From Gordionus sp. m RMFG-2023 (lineage: Eukaryota > Nematomorpha > Gordioida > Chordodea > Parachordodidae): a DNA stretch of 64,000 nucleotides. The notes under the pieces are model-generated. The model ran no database searches, was not told the origin of the DNA, and was given only the letters and a program-made list of their open reading frames with translations. The position numbers and the translations under genes are program-made. The number at the start of each line of letters is the position of its first letter. Within the stretch, counting starts at the first letter, position 1. The stretch covers positions 22,545,561 to 22,609,560 of the forward strand of contig NC_088775.1 in NCBI RefSeq assembly GCF_954871325.1, read 5' to 3'. This document shows, in pieces, positions 13,118-24,164 of the stretch.

Positions 13118-13196
13118 CCTCTATGGTCAAGTAGGCAAGAGCTTGGTTTACTTATCCCATGTTCCCGCGTTCGAATCCCGGGAATGATCATGTTTT
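13118..13196 (+). other. tRNA-like sequence with pol III terminator
   Basis: The sequence holds GCGTTCGAATCCCGGG, which fits a B box/T arm (TTCGAAT loop with stem bases TTCCCGCG and CCCGGGAA, one mismatch). Upstream is an A-box-like TATGGTCAAGTAGG with AAGAGC at D-arm spacing. A run of eight to nine T follows at 13,190-13,200, a typical pol III stop. The acceptor stem does not pair well, so it is not a convincing functional tRNA. It may be a tRNA-derived SINE head or captured tRNA within the 9-bp-TSD element. Confidence 0.45.
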
Positions 13197-13345
13197 TTTT
13201 CTTATTCTAACTTGGTGGTTCCATCCTTGGGGGGATAATATATTAGTGTTGTTAAATGGCTGAGCCAAGCCGGCTTAGCCGAAAACTCAGCCAGTTTCTG
13301 AGCCAAAAATTCGGCTCAGGCTCAAGCCGGCTCATTGAGCCGGCT

Positions 13346-13748
13346 GGCTTAAGCCGATGGCTCAAGCCGATAGCTCAAGCCGATAGCTCAAGCCGATGGC
13401 TCAAGCCGATAGCTCAAGCCGATGGCTCAAGCCGATAGCTCAAGCCGATGGCTCAAGCCGATAGCTCAAGCCGATAGCTCAAGCCGATGGCTCAAGCCGA
13501 TAGCTCAAGCCGATGGCTCAAGCCGATGGCTCAAGCCGATAGCTCAAGCCGATAGCTCATGCCGATGGCTCAAGCCGATAGCTCAAGCCGATGGCTCAAG
13601 CCGATGGCTCAAGCTGATAGCTCAAGCCGATGGCTCAAGCCGATGGCTCAAGCCGATAGCTCAAGCCGATGGCTCAAGCCGATAGCTCAAGCCGATGGCT
13701 CAAGCCGATAGCTCAAGCCGATAGCTCAAGCCGATGGCTCAAGCCGAT
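13346..13748. repeat. Left subterminal minisatellite of hAT, 13-bp unit
   Basis: About 31 copies of a 13-bp unit (GGCTCAAGCCGAT and AGCTCAAGCCGAT, largely in alternation) lie about 100 bp inside the left TIR. The sister element at 59,103 has about 50 copies at the same place, so copy number varies between elements. Subterminal repeats in hAT elements are commonly transposase-binding sites; that role is inferred here. The repeat creates a spurious open frame of the WLKPIAQAD type, which is not a gene. Confidence 0.9.
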
Positions 13749-14063
13749 TCAAGACTAATCCGGCTAGCCGTTTAACAACGCTAACAAATAAATAAATTTC
13801 GAATCAAGGGTCGGCTTGAGCTAAGTCATGAGCTCACTCGAGCTAAATTTGACTCAAAAGGCCGGCTTAAGTCAATTTTAGACTCAAAAACTAGATGAGT
13901 TTTCAGCCGTTTACCAATATTAATCTTAAATAAATTTCGGCTTGAGCCAAAATGAAGATCATAATAACAATTAAAAAAGGTCTACGACACTTATTTCATC
14001 GGTATAGCAAACTTTTGTTTTTTTTCTACCGAAGTATAAAATATGATATTGCACGAAGTATAT

Positions 14064-14502
14064 TAAAGATCTGCAAGAGTAGGCCCGGCCAGTACCTGGT
14101 CCGAACGGGCTTCGGCTTATATTTAAAAAAAATCAGATTCGGGCTGGGACAGGCATAATATTTTTTTAAAAATTCGGGCCTGGTGGTGCTCAGTCAGGCC
14201 TGATAAATTTTTTTATCTAAATTTATCAATTTTATGTGATTTTGTTTCTAGAAGGAACAAAGGTTTGGACATCTATTAGCGAAATCATGAGGCTTAGCAA
14301 ATATTTTTCCGGCTAAAATATTGAGTTTTTTATAAATCGGCTCAAAACGAGCCGTTTAACAACACTATATTTATAATAAATCAGGCCAAGCTGGTAAATT
14401 TTTTATTAAATAATTTCGGGTTCGTGCCAGGTCGGCCAAATTTTATTAAAAAAAATTAGGGCTAGGCCGGGTTTCAAAAATAAGGCCGGATGCAGATCAC
14501 TA
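14064..14502. mobile_element. hAT-type MITE nested in the large hAT
   Basis: The left end TAAAGATCTGCA and right end TGCAGATCACTA are inverted repeats with a few mismatches. The flanks AAGTATAT and AACTATAT match at seven of eight positions, fitting an 8-bp hAT duplication. The interior is rich in GGCCTGG/CCGGGC blocks. It includes, near 14,240-14,369, the right half of the MITE family seen complete at 32,447-32,669. The same insertion is present in the sister hAT (60,17x-60,61x), so it predates their split. Confidence 0.65.
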
Positions 14503-14640
14503 AACTATATTCTAATTCCTGATGATATTAAATGTTAATTTAGACAAAACTCATTCACAAGTTTAATCATACACAAGTATTCATTTAAAAAATTTTTATA
14601 TTTATTTTAAAAAAAATAAATAACATAAAAAAATAATATA

Positions 14641-15710
14641 CCACCCGAGACGAGAGTGGCAGCATCCGGAAATTTTAAATCATTAATTGTATTTGTTTGA
14701 AATTTACTTTTTACAAAGTTAGATTTTTTATATTTTTTTATTTATTATAATATAATAATATTAAATTTTTTATAATTATTATTTAATATTATTATAAAAT
14801 AAAATCCGTGTTTTTTTAGTTTATGTAAAAAAAAAGTAAATAAATTCAAATAATATTTTTTAAAAAAAGTAGGAGAAAAGTAGTTAGAGTTACATAATTT
14901 TGTTAAAATTTGTAATCTTAAACGAGATACATAGTCTTTTGTTAATTAAAATAATTTTGATTTCATTAAGTAAATTTGAATATACATATTATTTTATTAA
15001 ATCAACTAGCAATTCAATTTAATTTAGGTTTATGGCAATATGCTAATTGGCTCAGCATCCGATTAGTGAATTTAATTTTTTCTTAAATTTTGAGGAATAT
15101 AAATTTTAGTTTTTGTCGCTAGATTAAAAGGTTTTATTTTTCCTTGTTCAATGGTTTCTTTATTTTAATGATGGCTCATTTATTTCTATTTAATTCCTAA
15201 TAATATAATTAATTTTTATTATTTTTAATTAATTTGTAAAACTTTGACAGTGCAGAATCCACATTATTTTTTTCGTTAAAATATAAGACAAAATGACGAG
15301 ATTGGCAGCATCCGGAAATTTTAAATCATTAATTTTATTTGTTTGTGAATTGAAATAAAGTTATATTTTTTATATTTTTTTATTTATTATAATATAATAA
15401 TATTAAATTTTTTACAATTATTATTTAATATTATTATAAAATAAAATCCATGCTTTTTTAGTTTATGTAAAAAAAAGTATATAAATTCATTTATTTTTTA
15501 AAAAAAGTAGGAGATATGGATTATTCATCATATGAGGATTCCTCACTTACAGGAATAGAGGTAAGGTCAATTATATAATATATGCTTATTTTTTAGTTTT
15601 TCTTTAAAAGTAGTTAGAGTTACATAATTTTGTTAAAATTTGTAATCTTAAACGAGATACATAGTCTTTGGTTAATTAAAATAATTTTGATTTCATTAAG
15701 AGAAGTATAT
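14641..15710. repeat. Duplicated segment upstream of transposase exon 1
   Basis: The block starting GGCAGCATCCGGAAATTTTA occurs at about 14,657 and again at 15,307, each followed by the same AT-rich stretch and by a shared TTAAACGAGATACATAG segment. The sister hAT has only one copy of the first part, before its exon 1 at 60,979. So this copy gained a tandem duplication, or the sister lost one. The second copy contains exon 1 and the start of intron 1. Confidence 0.7.
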
Positions 15711-17658
15711 TTGAATCTGCATATTATTTAATATATAGACGCAGCCTATGTCCAGTCCAATCATGGAAATTCAAGAAGAAGGATATAAAACTTCTAGATC
15801 AGAGAACAGCGTCATTATCAAAAATAATTTTAAAGATACTCCTAAGAAGTCAAGACGTAAATGTAAATTTTGTGATAAGTTCTACCTGTCTACTACAGCT
15901 TCCAGTAATTTAAAAAACCACCTAAAAAGATGTCATCCCAATATATTACAAAATGTTAGTCTACAATTGAGTGATTCAAGTTCTACATCATTAATTGGAG
16001 TTAGAAAACTTTCAGCTAACGAAAATCTTAATCTAAATAAATTAATTTTAAAGTATCACATTGATCAAAATGTACCTATTAATGGATTCGATAGTGATTC
16101 ATTTAAAGATATATTTAAATATATCAATAAATATTCAAAGATTTGGTGTCGACAGACCGCATCCAAATATTTATCGAACATATATACAATAGCTAAAAAT
16201 GAAATGATTTCTAAGCTTAATAATGTTAACAGCCAAATTTCTATAACCACAGATATGTGGACTGGAATAAATTCCACTTCATATATGGCTCTTACGATCC
16301 ATTATATAGATAATGAATGGATATCCAAAAATTATTTACTAGATTTTATCGAGGTACCTCACCCCCACACGGGTGAGGATATTTGCTCAGTTATAATTGA
16401 ATCTCTTAAAAAATTTCAAATTCCTAAAAAAATATCATCAATAACCCATGATAATGCCTCAAATATTTTATCAGCATCTGAATATATCAAAAAATATTAT
16501 TTAAAAAATTATAACAAAGATTTTTACATCAATCGATGCTTAGCACATACTATAAATATAATAGTCAAAGAAGGATTAGATTCATATTCTTCCCTCCTCC
16601 AAAATATAGATATTTTAGTTAAAAAATTGCACAGAAGTCCCAAACTCATGCAGGAGTACATGAGGATTAGTGGTGGCACAAAAATCCCAAATGATGTGGC
16701 CACCAGATGGAACAGTAGATATTTAATGATTAAATCAATCAATAAGGTATTAATATTAAATATTTTACTTTTTAATAATTTTTAATATTTATAGAATATA
16801 GATGCTGTCATAGAGTTTGGCACAAAATTCTTGGAAGATTTTCATTTAAATAATGAAGAATGTAAATTTTTAAAAGAATTAGAAAGTTTTTTATTTCCAT
16901 TTTACAAGATTACTTGTGAAGTAAGTTCCGAAACCTATACTACTGTAGGTTTATCATTATTGTATATTAATACAATAATGACATCACTTGAGCGAACCAT
17001 CGCATCTAATGCAAGTGATGGGATAAAAGAGGCTGCTGTAAAAATGAAGAATAAATGTAAAATTTATTCAGATTATATGAATACATTTGAAAATTATGTA
17101 TGCTCTTTCCTTGACCCAAGGATTAAAAAAAAATATATACCAACTTACATCAATAAAATTGAGTATTTTGATAAATTTAAAATTTTATATAACAAATATC
17201 TGCCCGGCACATACAATGTTTATGAATATAACGACGAAGAAAATCCAGCGAATTTGATGTCGGTATCCATATTTAACGACCTCAGAAAGTAAATATAGCA
17301 ATTTATTATATTTAATCATATATTTTTATAATTCGTTTTAAGGCAAGCTTATGATTATCCAGAGCCGTCAAAAGAAGAATTTGACGATTATATTGGAGAA
17401 CCGGTTGCTAAATCAACAATAAATGTTTTGGATTGGTGGAGTTCTAACATCCACAGATATCCAAAATTATCGATGATGGCCAAAGATTTTTTTTCGCATC
17501 AATCTACGTCAGTGCCTAGTGAAAGAGTTTTTTCTGGTGCTGTAGAAACGTTGACCAAGAAAAGAAATCGCATATCATCAATGAAATTAAATGAATGTTT
17601 ATCACTAAAATCATGGGATTTTGATATATTAAATTTAAAAGATGATTTTTGGACATGA
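15516..17658 (+). CDS. hAT transposase, BED zinc finger, four exons
   Basis: This enzyme excises and reinserts the surrounding hAT element, acting in the nucleus on its TIRs. Joining 15,516-15,560, 15,739-16,746, 16,795-17,288 and 17,343-17,658 gives one open frame of 620 residues. All junctions are GT-AG and in phase; introns are 178, 48 and 54 nt. The start chosen is MDYSSYEDSS, because exon 1 ends GAG/GTAAGG and fuses in frame to TQPMSSP. A BED finger has C57, C60, H76 and H81. The RNase H-like core shows D187 (TTDMWTG), D253 (THDNAS), a C282-x2-H285 motif (CLAHTIN) and E576 (PSERVFSG) in the C-terminal hAT dimerisation region. No stop or frameshift is seen. AATAAA signals lie just after the TGA. 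Confidence 0.93.
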
Positions 17659-18125
17659 TTGATTATTGTATATAATAAATTGTTATTAGCAAAATATATA
17701 AATAAATAAATATTATTACAAATATTTTATTTTGGCTAACAATATAAATATTAAATATATTTTTTCTAAAATCTAATAGGGTTTATGAACCCCAGGTTGT
17801 TGGAAAAACTTTTGCGTAAATGCCGTCAAATAATATAGTTCCATTTTTAAGTATTGAGTGTTATTTCCTTTCTAACACTTTTTTATAAAGTAATATACAA
17901 AATATATAACTTTAGCTATTAATTGGAAATATCCTTTTGAAGCAAAATTTCCCTCTCATTCAATTTGCTTAATAAATCATATAAGTAATCTAGTTTCATA
18001 AAATTTAAATAAAATTAAAAAAATATATATTTTTTTTTTGATTTATTATTTTTTTTATTTTACTAATAATTATTACTAAAGTAAAGAAAAGATGGAGGGA
18101 GGGAGATGGTTTATATAATTTTGAC

Positions 18126-19477
18126 AGGTCCGTGAAGTTGGCCCCGCAATTTTTGATTTTCAATGGTTTATCAGTTGGTGTGATTAGTACCCGATTTGTA
18201 CCGTTTTCAGTTCGATTTGTACCATCACCGTTTTTGAGATATTCAAAGAACAAAATGGGGGGCCAACTTCACGACAGCCCCCCAACTTTTGAACTTAAAA
18301 ATAAAAAGTGAATAGGTCGATAGAGAATGATTTGTACCGTTTTCAGTTCGATTTGTACCATCACCGTTTTCCAGCTATTGACCGTTGAAAATATGGCGCC
18401 AAAAATAAAAAACACTCAACATTTATTTTTTTTTAAATTTTTTTAACGTACAACGGTAGAGAATTTTTCTCTCTTCCTAATGATGCCTCAAATTAAGCTT
18501 TATCTTCATTATTTATTTAGGAAATCAAATTTAAAACCTTATATTATAGCGTGAAGTTAGCCCAACCCCCACCCGATATTCAAAATAGTTTGCTTATTTA
18601 TAAATAAGCATTTAAAAATGGACACATCATAAAGAATATGACTTTATTTTATATATAAATAAATATATTTGCAAAAATAAATACAATAATATATGATTTC
18701 GTTTTATTAAAGAAATATAATGATGGTTAATTTGAAGGTGTTTCTTTTGAATTTGTAGGTTATAATTCAACAGTAGTGTTTTGATTCTTTGATTTCTCCA
18801 TCAATGTCTCACATTTAAAAAATTATTTACTTATTATATGATTGTAGATACAATCTAAAATAATATTAAATTTATAGATAAAAAAAATATATTTTACTGT
18901 TCAGATGGCACCCATTCCAATATAAACCTTTGGTGTAATTTATTTTATCATTGTTCATAAATATTTACTAATTTTTAGTAACCTTATCCTATATTCTAAA
19001 ATTATATAATATCAATTACTATATTTCTTTAATAAAACGAAATCATATATTATTGTATTTATTTTTGCAAATATATTTATTTATATATAAAATAAAGTCA
19101 TATTCTTTATGATGTGTCCATTTTTAAATGCTTATTTATAAATAAGCAAACTATTTTGAATATCGGGTGGGGGTTGGGCTAACTTCACGCTATAATATAA
19201 GGTTTTAAATTTGATTTCCGAAATAAATAATGAAGATAAAGCTTAATTTGAGGCATCATTAGGAAGAGAAAAAAATTCTCTACCGTTGTACGTTAAAAAA
19301 ATTTAAAAAAAAATAAATGTTGAGTGTTTTTTATTTTTGGCGCCATATTTTCAACGGTCAATAGCTGGAAAACGGTGATGGTACAAATCGAACTGAAAAC
19401 GGTACAAATCGGGTACTAATCACACCAACTGATAAACCATTGAAAATCAAAAATTGCGGGGCCAACTTCACGGACCT
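18126..19477. mobile_element. MULE-type foldback element with 9-bp TSD
   Basis: The element starts AGGTCCGTGAAGTTGGCCCC and ends in its reverse complement, and the two arms pair over most of their length (about 18,126-18,720 with 19,020-19,477). An exact 9-bp duplication AATTTTGAC flanks it (18,117-18,125 and 19,478-19,486), which suits Mutator-like elements. The left arm is longer because it carries an extra ~125-bp piece with another GGCCAACTTCACG end and a second GATTTGTACCGTTTTCAG block. No coding sequence is present. It sits between the transposase gene and the 116-bp array of the hAT and is absent from the deleted sister copy. Confidence 0.88.
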
Positions 19478-20871
19478 AATTTTGACTTGGGAATGAAATT
19501 ATTTTAACAAAAAATAAATATTTTTATTATGGAATTAATTTTTGGGGGAAAAAAAAGGGAGGGTAAATAGATAGAATTGGAAGTTAGTTATGCTATGCTA
19601 TTATGGAAAAAACAAAAAATAAGTAAAAAAAAAATGGAAGTTATTAATATTAAAATAAATAAAACTGAAATTTTTTTCGGCAAGTTTGGAAATTTGTTTT
19701 TATAAGGGCTATGTGTGGAATAATTGTAAGCAGAAGCTAATCTGATCATATAAAACTTAGATTGTTTCAATCAAATACGGGAGACCGGACCGGGGTTATT
19801 TTTATCCATAAAAAATAAGTGTTATAAAAATAGACTAAGCAAATTTATCAATATAGAATTTTAAAAAATATCATGGTTTATCAAGTGATTAAATCTATAT
19901 TTTATTTACTTTTAATTTAATGACCCGTAAAAATTCCCTCAAAACTATCAAAAGTTTTAACAATTTCATTAAAATTATTTTATTTATTCTATGACAAATA
20001 TAAAATTATTCACAAATATTAATAAAATGAATATCGAAAAAGATAACTTTGTTTAACAAATTTATATTAAGTTTTATGATTATAATATCGTCTAAAGTAT
20101 ATTTGTCAAATTTATTTCGTAATGTGGTTACTTCGTAGTGCACTGAAGGATCTTTCCATCGATATATGTGACCAAAGATCAGTTAGAACTACTCGCTAGA
20201 GGGATATTTTGGATAAATGTAAAAATATTTTGATGGGAAGGCAATTTTAGGCTATACATTAATTTGTAATATCTATCGAATTAGAGTTAAACAACAAATA
20301 AAAGCATTTCAGCTTAAAATTAAAGTCGGTCCTACTAGAGTCAACTCCTGAGGTGACTAATGTCAACTCCTGAGCCAGCATATCAAATCTGTTTGAGCCT
20401 TAACCAATTTTTACAACTTTAGGGCAAGAATTAAATCAACATAAATTATCCTCATTTTTCGATGATATATGAATTATAAATATCTAAAAATCGATAAATT
20501 CCTATAATAAATTTTTCCCGGTCTTAGAAGGTAATTATTTCGAATTCCATATCAATTATTTAATTAATATGAAATTTAATTACTCTCCTCTAATTTTTAA
20601 TATAAGTATACAATTTTTTAAAAAAGACTGTTATTGAAATATTCGTCCTCTATGCATAAAATTGATCAAAACATTAACAATAAATTATTATAAGTTGATT
20701 TGGGTTGGTGCTCAGGTCAGTGCTTGGGTCGGTGCTCGGGTCTATGGATTTGGTCGACCAATTTGTTTGCTTTGGTTTTGGTTCATTTTTTCGACCAAAA
20801 ACCCAACCAAAAATAATGCTAATTCGACCCAACCTAGCAATTTAACTACACGAATATTTACAATATATATT

Positions 20872-21975
20872 TTTACCCATTTGCGTCAAAAAAATCAAAT
20901 ATCTTTAAAAATAACGATTATGACAACAATTGTCACTTTTATATGGTACATCTTCACTGAAATTTTAATTTAACTTGTTTACAATATATATTTTTACCTA
21001 TTTACTTTAAAAAAGTTCAAAAATAACGATTATGACAATTGTCACTTTTCTTACATCTTCACTGAAATTTTGATTTAACTTGTTTACAATATATATTTTT
21101 AGCTATTTATTTGTAAAAAATTCAAAACAGTTCAAAAATAAAGTTTTGGACAATTATCACTTTTCCATAGTACACTTTCACTGAAATATTAATTTACATG
21201 TTTACAAAATATATTTTTACCTATTTACTTTAAAAAAACTCAAAAAAGTTCAAAAATAACGATTATGATTTGTCACTTTTCCATAGTACACTTTCACTGA
21301 AATATTAATTTAACATGTTTACAAAACATATTTTTACCCATTTACTTTAAAAAAACTTAAAAAAGTTTAAAAATAACGATTATGACAATTGTCACCTTTC
21401 TATGGTACATCTTCACTGAAATTTTATTTTAACATCATTATAATATATATTTTTACCTATTTACTTTAAAAAAAGTTCAAAAATAACGATTATGACAATT
21501 GTCACTTTTCCATAGTACACTTTCACTGAAATATTAATTTAACATGTTTACAAAACATATTTTTACCTATTTACTTTAAAAAAACACAAAAAAGTTTAAA
21601 AATAACGATTATGACAATTGTCACCTTTCTATGGTACATCTTCACTGAAATTTTATTTTAACATCTTTATAATATATATTTTTACCTATTTACTTTAAAA
21701 AAACTCAAAAAAGTTCAAAAATAACGATTATGACAATTGTCACTTTTCTATGGTACATCTTCACTGAAATTTTAATTTATCTTATTTACAATATATATTT
21801 TTACCTATTTACTTTAAAAAAATTCAAAAAAGTTCAAAAATAACGATTATGACAACAATTGTCACTTTTATAAGTTACATCTTCATTGAATTTATAATTT
21901 AACCTCTTTACAATATAAATATGTCAAAAAGTTTCAAAAATGTATAAAAAACGAATATGACAATTGTCACATTAA
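20872..21975. repeat. 116-bp tandem array inside the hAT
   Basis: About ten head-to-tail units of roughly 116 bp, each with AATAACGATTATGACAATTG followed by TCAC, CTTTCACTGAAAT and TTTTTACCTATTTACTTTA. The palindrome TGACAATTGTCA recurs once per unit. The same array, reverse-complemented, occurs at 47,440-48,430, and a copy in the same orientation forms the window's last 430 bp inside the deleted sister hAT. It does not encode protein. A role as an enhancer or protein-binding array is possible but unproven. Confidence 0.9.
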
Positions 21976-22423
21976 AATATTTTCCTTTAAAAATACATAT
22001 AAAATAACATAAAAAAGTTTAATATAAATATTTTTAAAAATTATTTAACCACCTCTTTAAATATACAAAAAAATAGATAGTTTTACAAAGATGATTAAAA
22101 AAAAACATAAAAGATTTCACCTCAAAGATTGTTTCTTTATAAGAAAATTCTCCAAAATATTGCTCAAATGAAAATTTAAAATTCTTATTATTTTTGAACT
22201 TCATAAAAATTTTTTGCTTAAAAATTTGGGCGCGTGAAAATCACTAATAAATTGTAACAAAAAAAAATAATATTACAATACAACAATAGCAGCATATTGT
22301 TTATTAAAAATACATCAAATCAATAAACTATTTTCATAATATATAAATTAGTTTAAAAAAAATAAATATATATTATATTGTTTTTTAACATTAAATAAAT
22401 AAATTTTGGCTTAAAATAAGACT

Positions 22424-22626
22424 CGAGCCAACTCTTGAGCCGGCTTGAGCCAACTCCTGAGCCGGCTTGAGCCAACTCCTGAGCCGGCTTGAGCCAACTC
22501 CTGAGTCGGCTTGAGCCAACTCCTGAGCCGGCTTGAGCCAACTCCTGAGCCGGCTTGAGCCAACTCCTGAGCCGGCTTGAGCCAACTCCTGAGCCGGCTT
22601 GAGCCAACTTCTGAGCCGGCTTGAGC
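22424..22626. repeat. Right subterminal minisatellite of hAT, 22-bp unit
   Basis: About nine copies of GAGCCGGCTTGAGCCAACTCCT lie about 70 bp inside the right TIR of the hAT. The core GGCTTGAGCC is the reverse complement of GGCTCAAGCC, the core of the left 13-bp minisatellite, so both ends present the same motif in inverted orientation. Open frames across it (SSRLRSWLKPAQELAQAG) are artefacts of the repeat. Confidence 0.9.
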
Positions 22627-22904
22627 CTAAGCCAATTTTTCGGCTCCGGCCTCGAGGTCGGAGCCGTAAAAACTCGGCTTTTTAACAACACTATAATATA
22701 TAGGAGGCCGGACTCGACCACGTGATTCCGTATTAATATATTAAATAATAAGGATCTTATTACATTTTAATAAATTTTGGTCGGTATTTAGCAAATTAGG
22801 TTGGTATTTAGAATATTTCCATACATTCACTTGGTAGTAAGCATCATTAACCGACATTGGTGTTTGTGACATCCTCATCATCGATTTTTTCGATGTTCAT
22901 AGTA

Positions 22905-24040
22905 TTATTGGTGTTCGATTGAGATCTTTATAATCATAAGATCTATTATTAGTATGGTTATCATTGTTGTAATGGTTGAGTCTATGCGAATATTTAGGAA
23001 AACCATTGCTGTTTTGAAGGTTATACCTATGATAACCGCCACGTGAGTAATTGTTTCGATTGTCGCCTCTATAGTAATCATCGCGTTGATCATGACTTTG
23101 ACTATGGTCATAACGACAGTAGTGGCGGTTGTCATAGTAGTTGTACCCGCGATTGTCGTATCGATCGTCGTATCGATCGTCGTGATGATTGTCGTTGCGA
23201 TTGTCGAATGGTTACGGTATTATGACGATTATCGTAGCGTTGATCGAAACTTTTGTCGAGTTGTCGTAACGCTCGTCGAATCATTTGTCGTGGCATTGTC
23301 GCATATATTGAAATGTTTGTCGCGGCAGTTATCCTAGCGTGTATCGTAACGTTCATCGAAATGTTTGCCGCGGCAGTTTTCGTATAGGAGCCGAGTGTTT
23401 GGCTAAAGCATCATATTTTACAAGAAATTTAGAATGAGCATTAGAGACTTGTTTAGATTTTACGGTCTCGTGGCTATTTTTAGCTCTGCCCATGTAATTT
23501 ATCCTTGTGATCCAGGTGATTCATCCAAATGTACAGCTTCTGCTTTCACCATGCTTTTTATATCATTTGACTCCCTGATATCTATCTATGGTCATGGAGC
23601 TCCTAACTGCTGATATCTTTAGAAATCATGGCCACTCTGTCCTTCTCGATGATGCGTTGAATGCCACCAAATTTGCATTCTTTATTGAGTCTGGCTAATC
23701 ATGTAACCCATGCAGTGAATGTCTCCTCCTTGCCTTGAGTGGCAACATAAAATAGAGTTTGGCATTCTCGGTTTTCCCTCGATGTTGAAGCATGAATTCG
23801 CCAAGAAGAGGGGTCCTGGGTCTGCCTCCGTACAGATTGCTCCAATGTTGTTAAATTCGTTGTCGGGTAGATTTCGAAGAAAGAAAGCGGCTTTTATGCC
23901 ATTGGAAATCTTGCTTGTGTCGAAAAAACTTTGCATTTTCTTATATAGGCGCTTTCATCGCTACTAAATTTAGAGAAATCCAATCTGACAAGTTCGGTCA
24001 TATATGTGGAATTATTCGATGCATACATCGTAAAGGAATT
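22905..24040 (-). pseudogene. gag fossil of the Ty3/gypsy element
   Basis: The minus strand near 23,680-24,040 reads a gag-like protein (TSKISNGIKAAFFLRNLPDN) matching the fragment at 1-470. Farther along, 22,905-23,400 is a run of Arg/Tyr/Asn/Asp-rich codons like the basic tail of a retrotransposon gag. The region is broken. Other open frames on both strands here are by-products of its repetitive codons. It lies just inside the 5' LTR (24,165-24,523). Confidence 0.6.
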
Positions 24041-24164
24041 TTATTTGTATAAAAGCGTTATATTTGCTTCAGGAGAAAATGCATGTAAAGTACGAAATCA
24101 TTATCAAATTTTGAGATAAAAATTGCCTGAAAGAGCGAAAATACATAACATTGCTTGGCCTTCA

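Larger units (their letters stand above)
13244..22693 (+). mobile_element. Complete hAT transposon (9,450 bp) with transposase gene
   Basis: The ends TAGTGTTGTTAAA and TTTAACAACACTA are perfect 13-bp inverted repeats, flanked by an exact 8-bp duplication TAATATAT (13,236-13,243 and 22,694-22,701), the hAT hallmark. In order it holds a left subterminal minisatellite, a nested MITE, a duplicated promoter-proximal segment, a four-exon transposase (15,516-17,658), a MULE foldback insertion (18,126-19,477), a 116-bp tandem array (20,872-21,975) and a right subterminal minisatellite. Both minisatellites contain GGCTCAAGCCGG-like cores in opposite orientation. With intact ends and an open transposase it may be autonomous. 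An internally deleted sister starts at 59,103. Confidence 0.92.
12994..22852. mobile_element. Small TIR DNA element (9-bp TSD), split by the large hAT
   Basis: The ends are inverted repeats, GGTTAATGATGCTT on the left and AAGCATCATTAACC on the right. The flanks are an exact 9-bp duplication, GACATTGGT, at 12,985-12,993 and 22,853-22,861. Its own sequence is only about 400 bp (12,994-13,243 plus 22,702-22,852); the rest is the hAT at 13,244-22,693. The 9-bp duplication suits a Mutator-type MITE, though the short TIR would be unusual. It contains a tRNA-like segment with a downstream T-run. Boundaries are firm; superfamily is inferred. Confidence 0.75.

Noticed and set aside
13118-13196. A functional tRNA gene
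   Set aside because: The T arm is convincing, but the acceptor stem does not pair and the D arm is imperfect, and it lies inside a mobile element. It is listed as tRNA-like only.
13256-13685. Open frames of the WLKPIAQADSSSR type in the hAT left end
   Set aside because: They are products of the 13-bp minisatellite, whose three-unit period of 39 bp gives a 13-residue repeat in any open frame. No start context, splice or homology supports a protein; the same applies at 59,115-59,327 and 22,353-22,721.
23043-23356. Val- or Arg-rich open frames on both strands
   Set aside because: They are alternative frames of the repetitive basic tail of the retrotransposon gag fossil.
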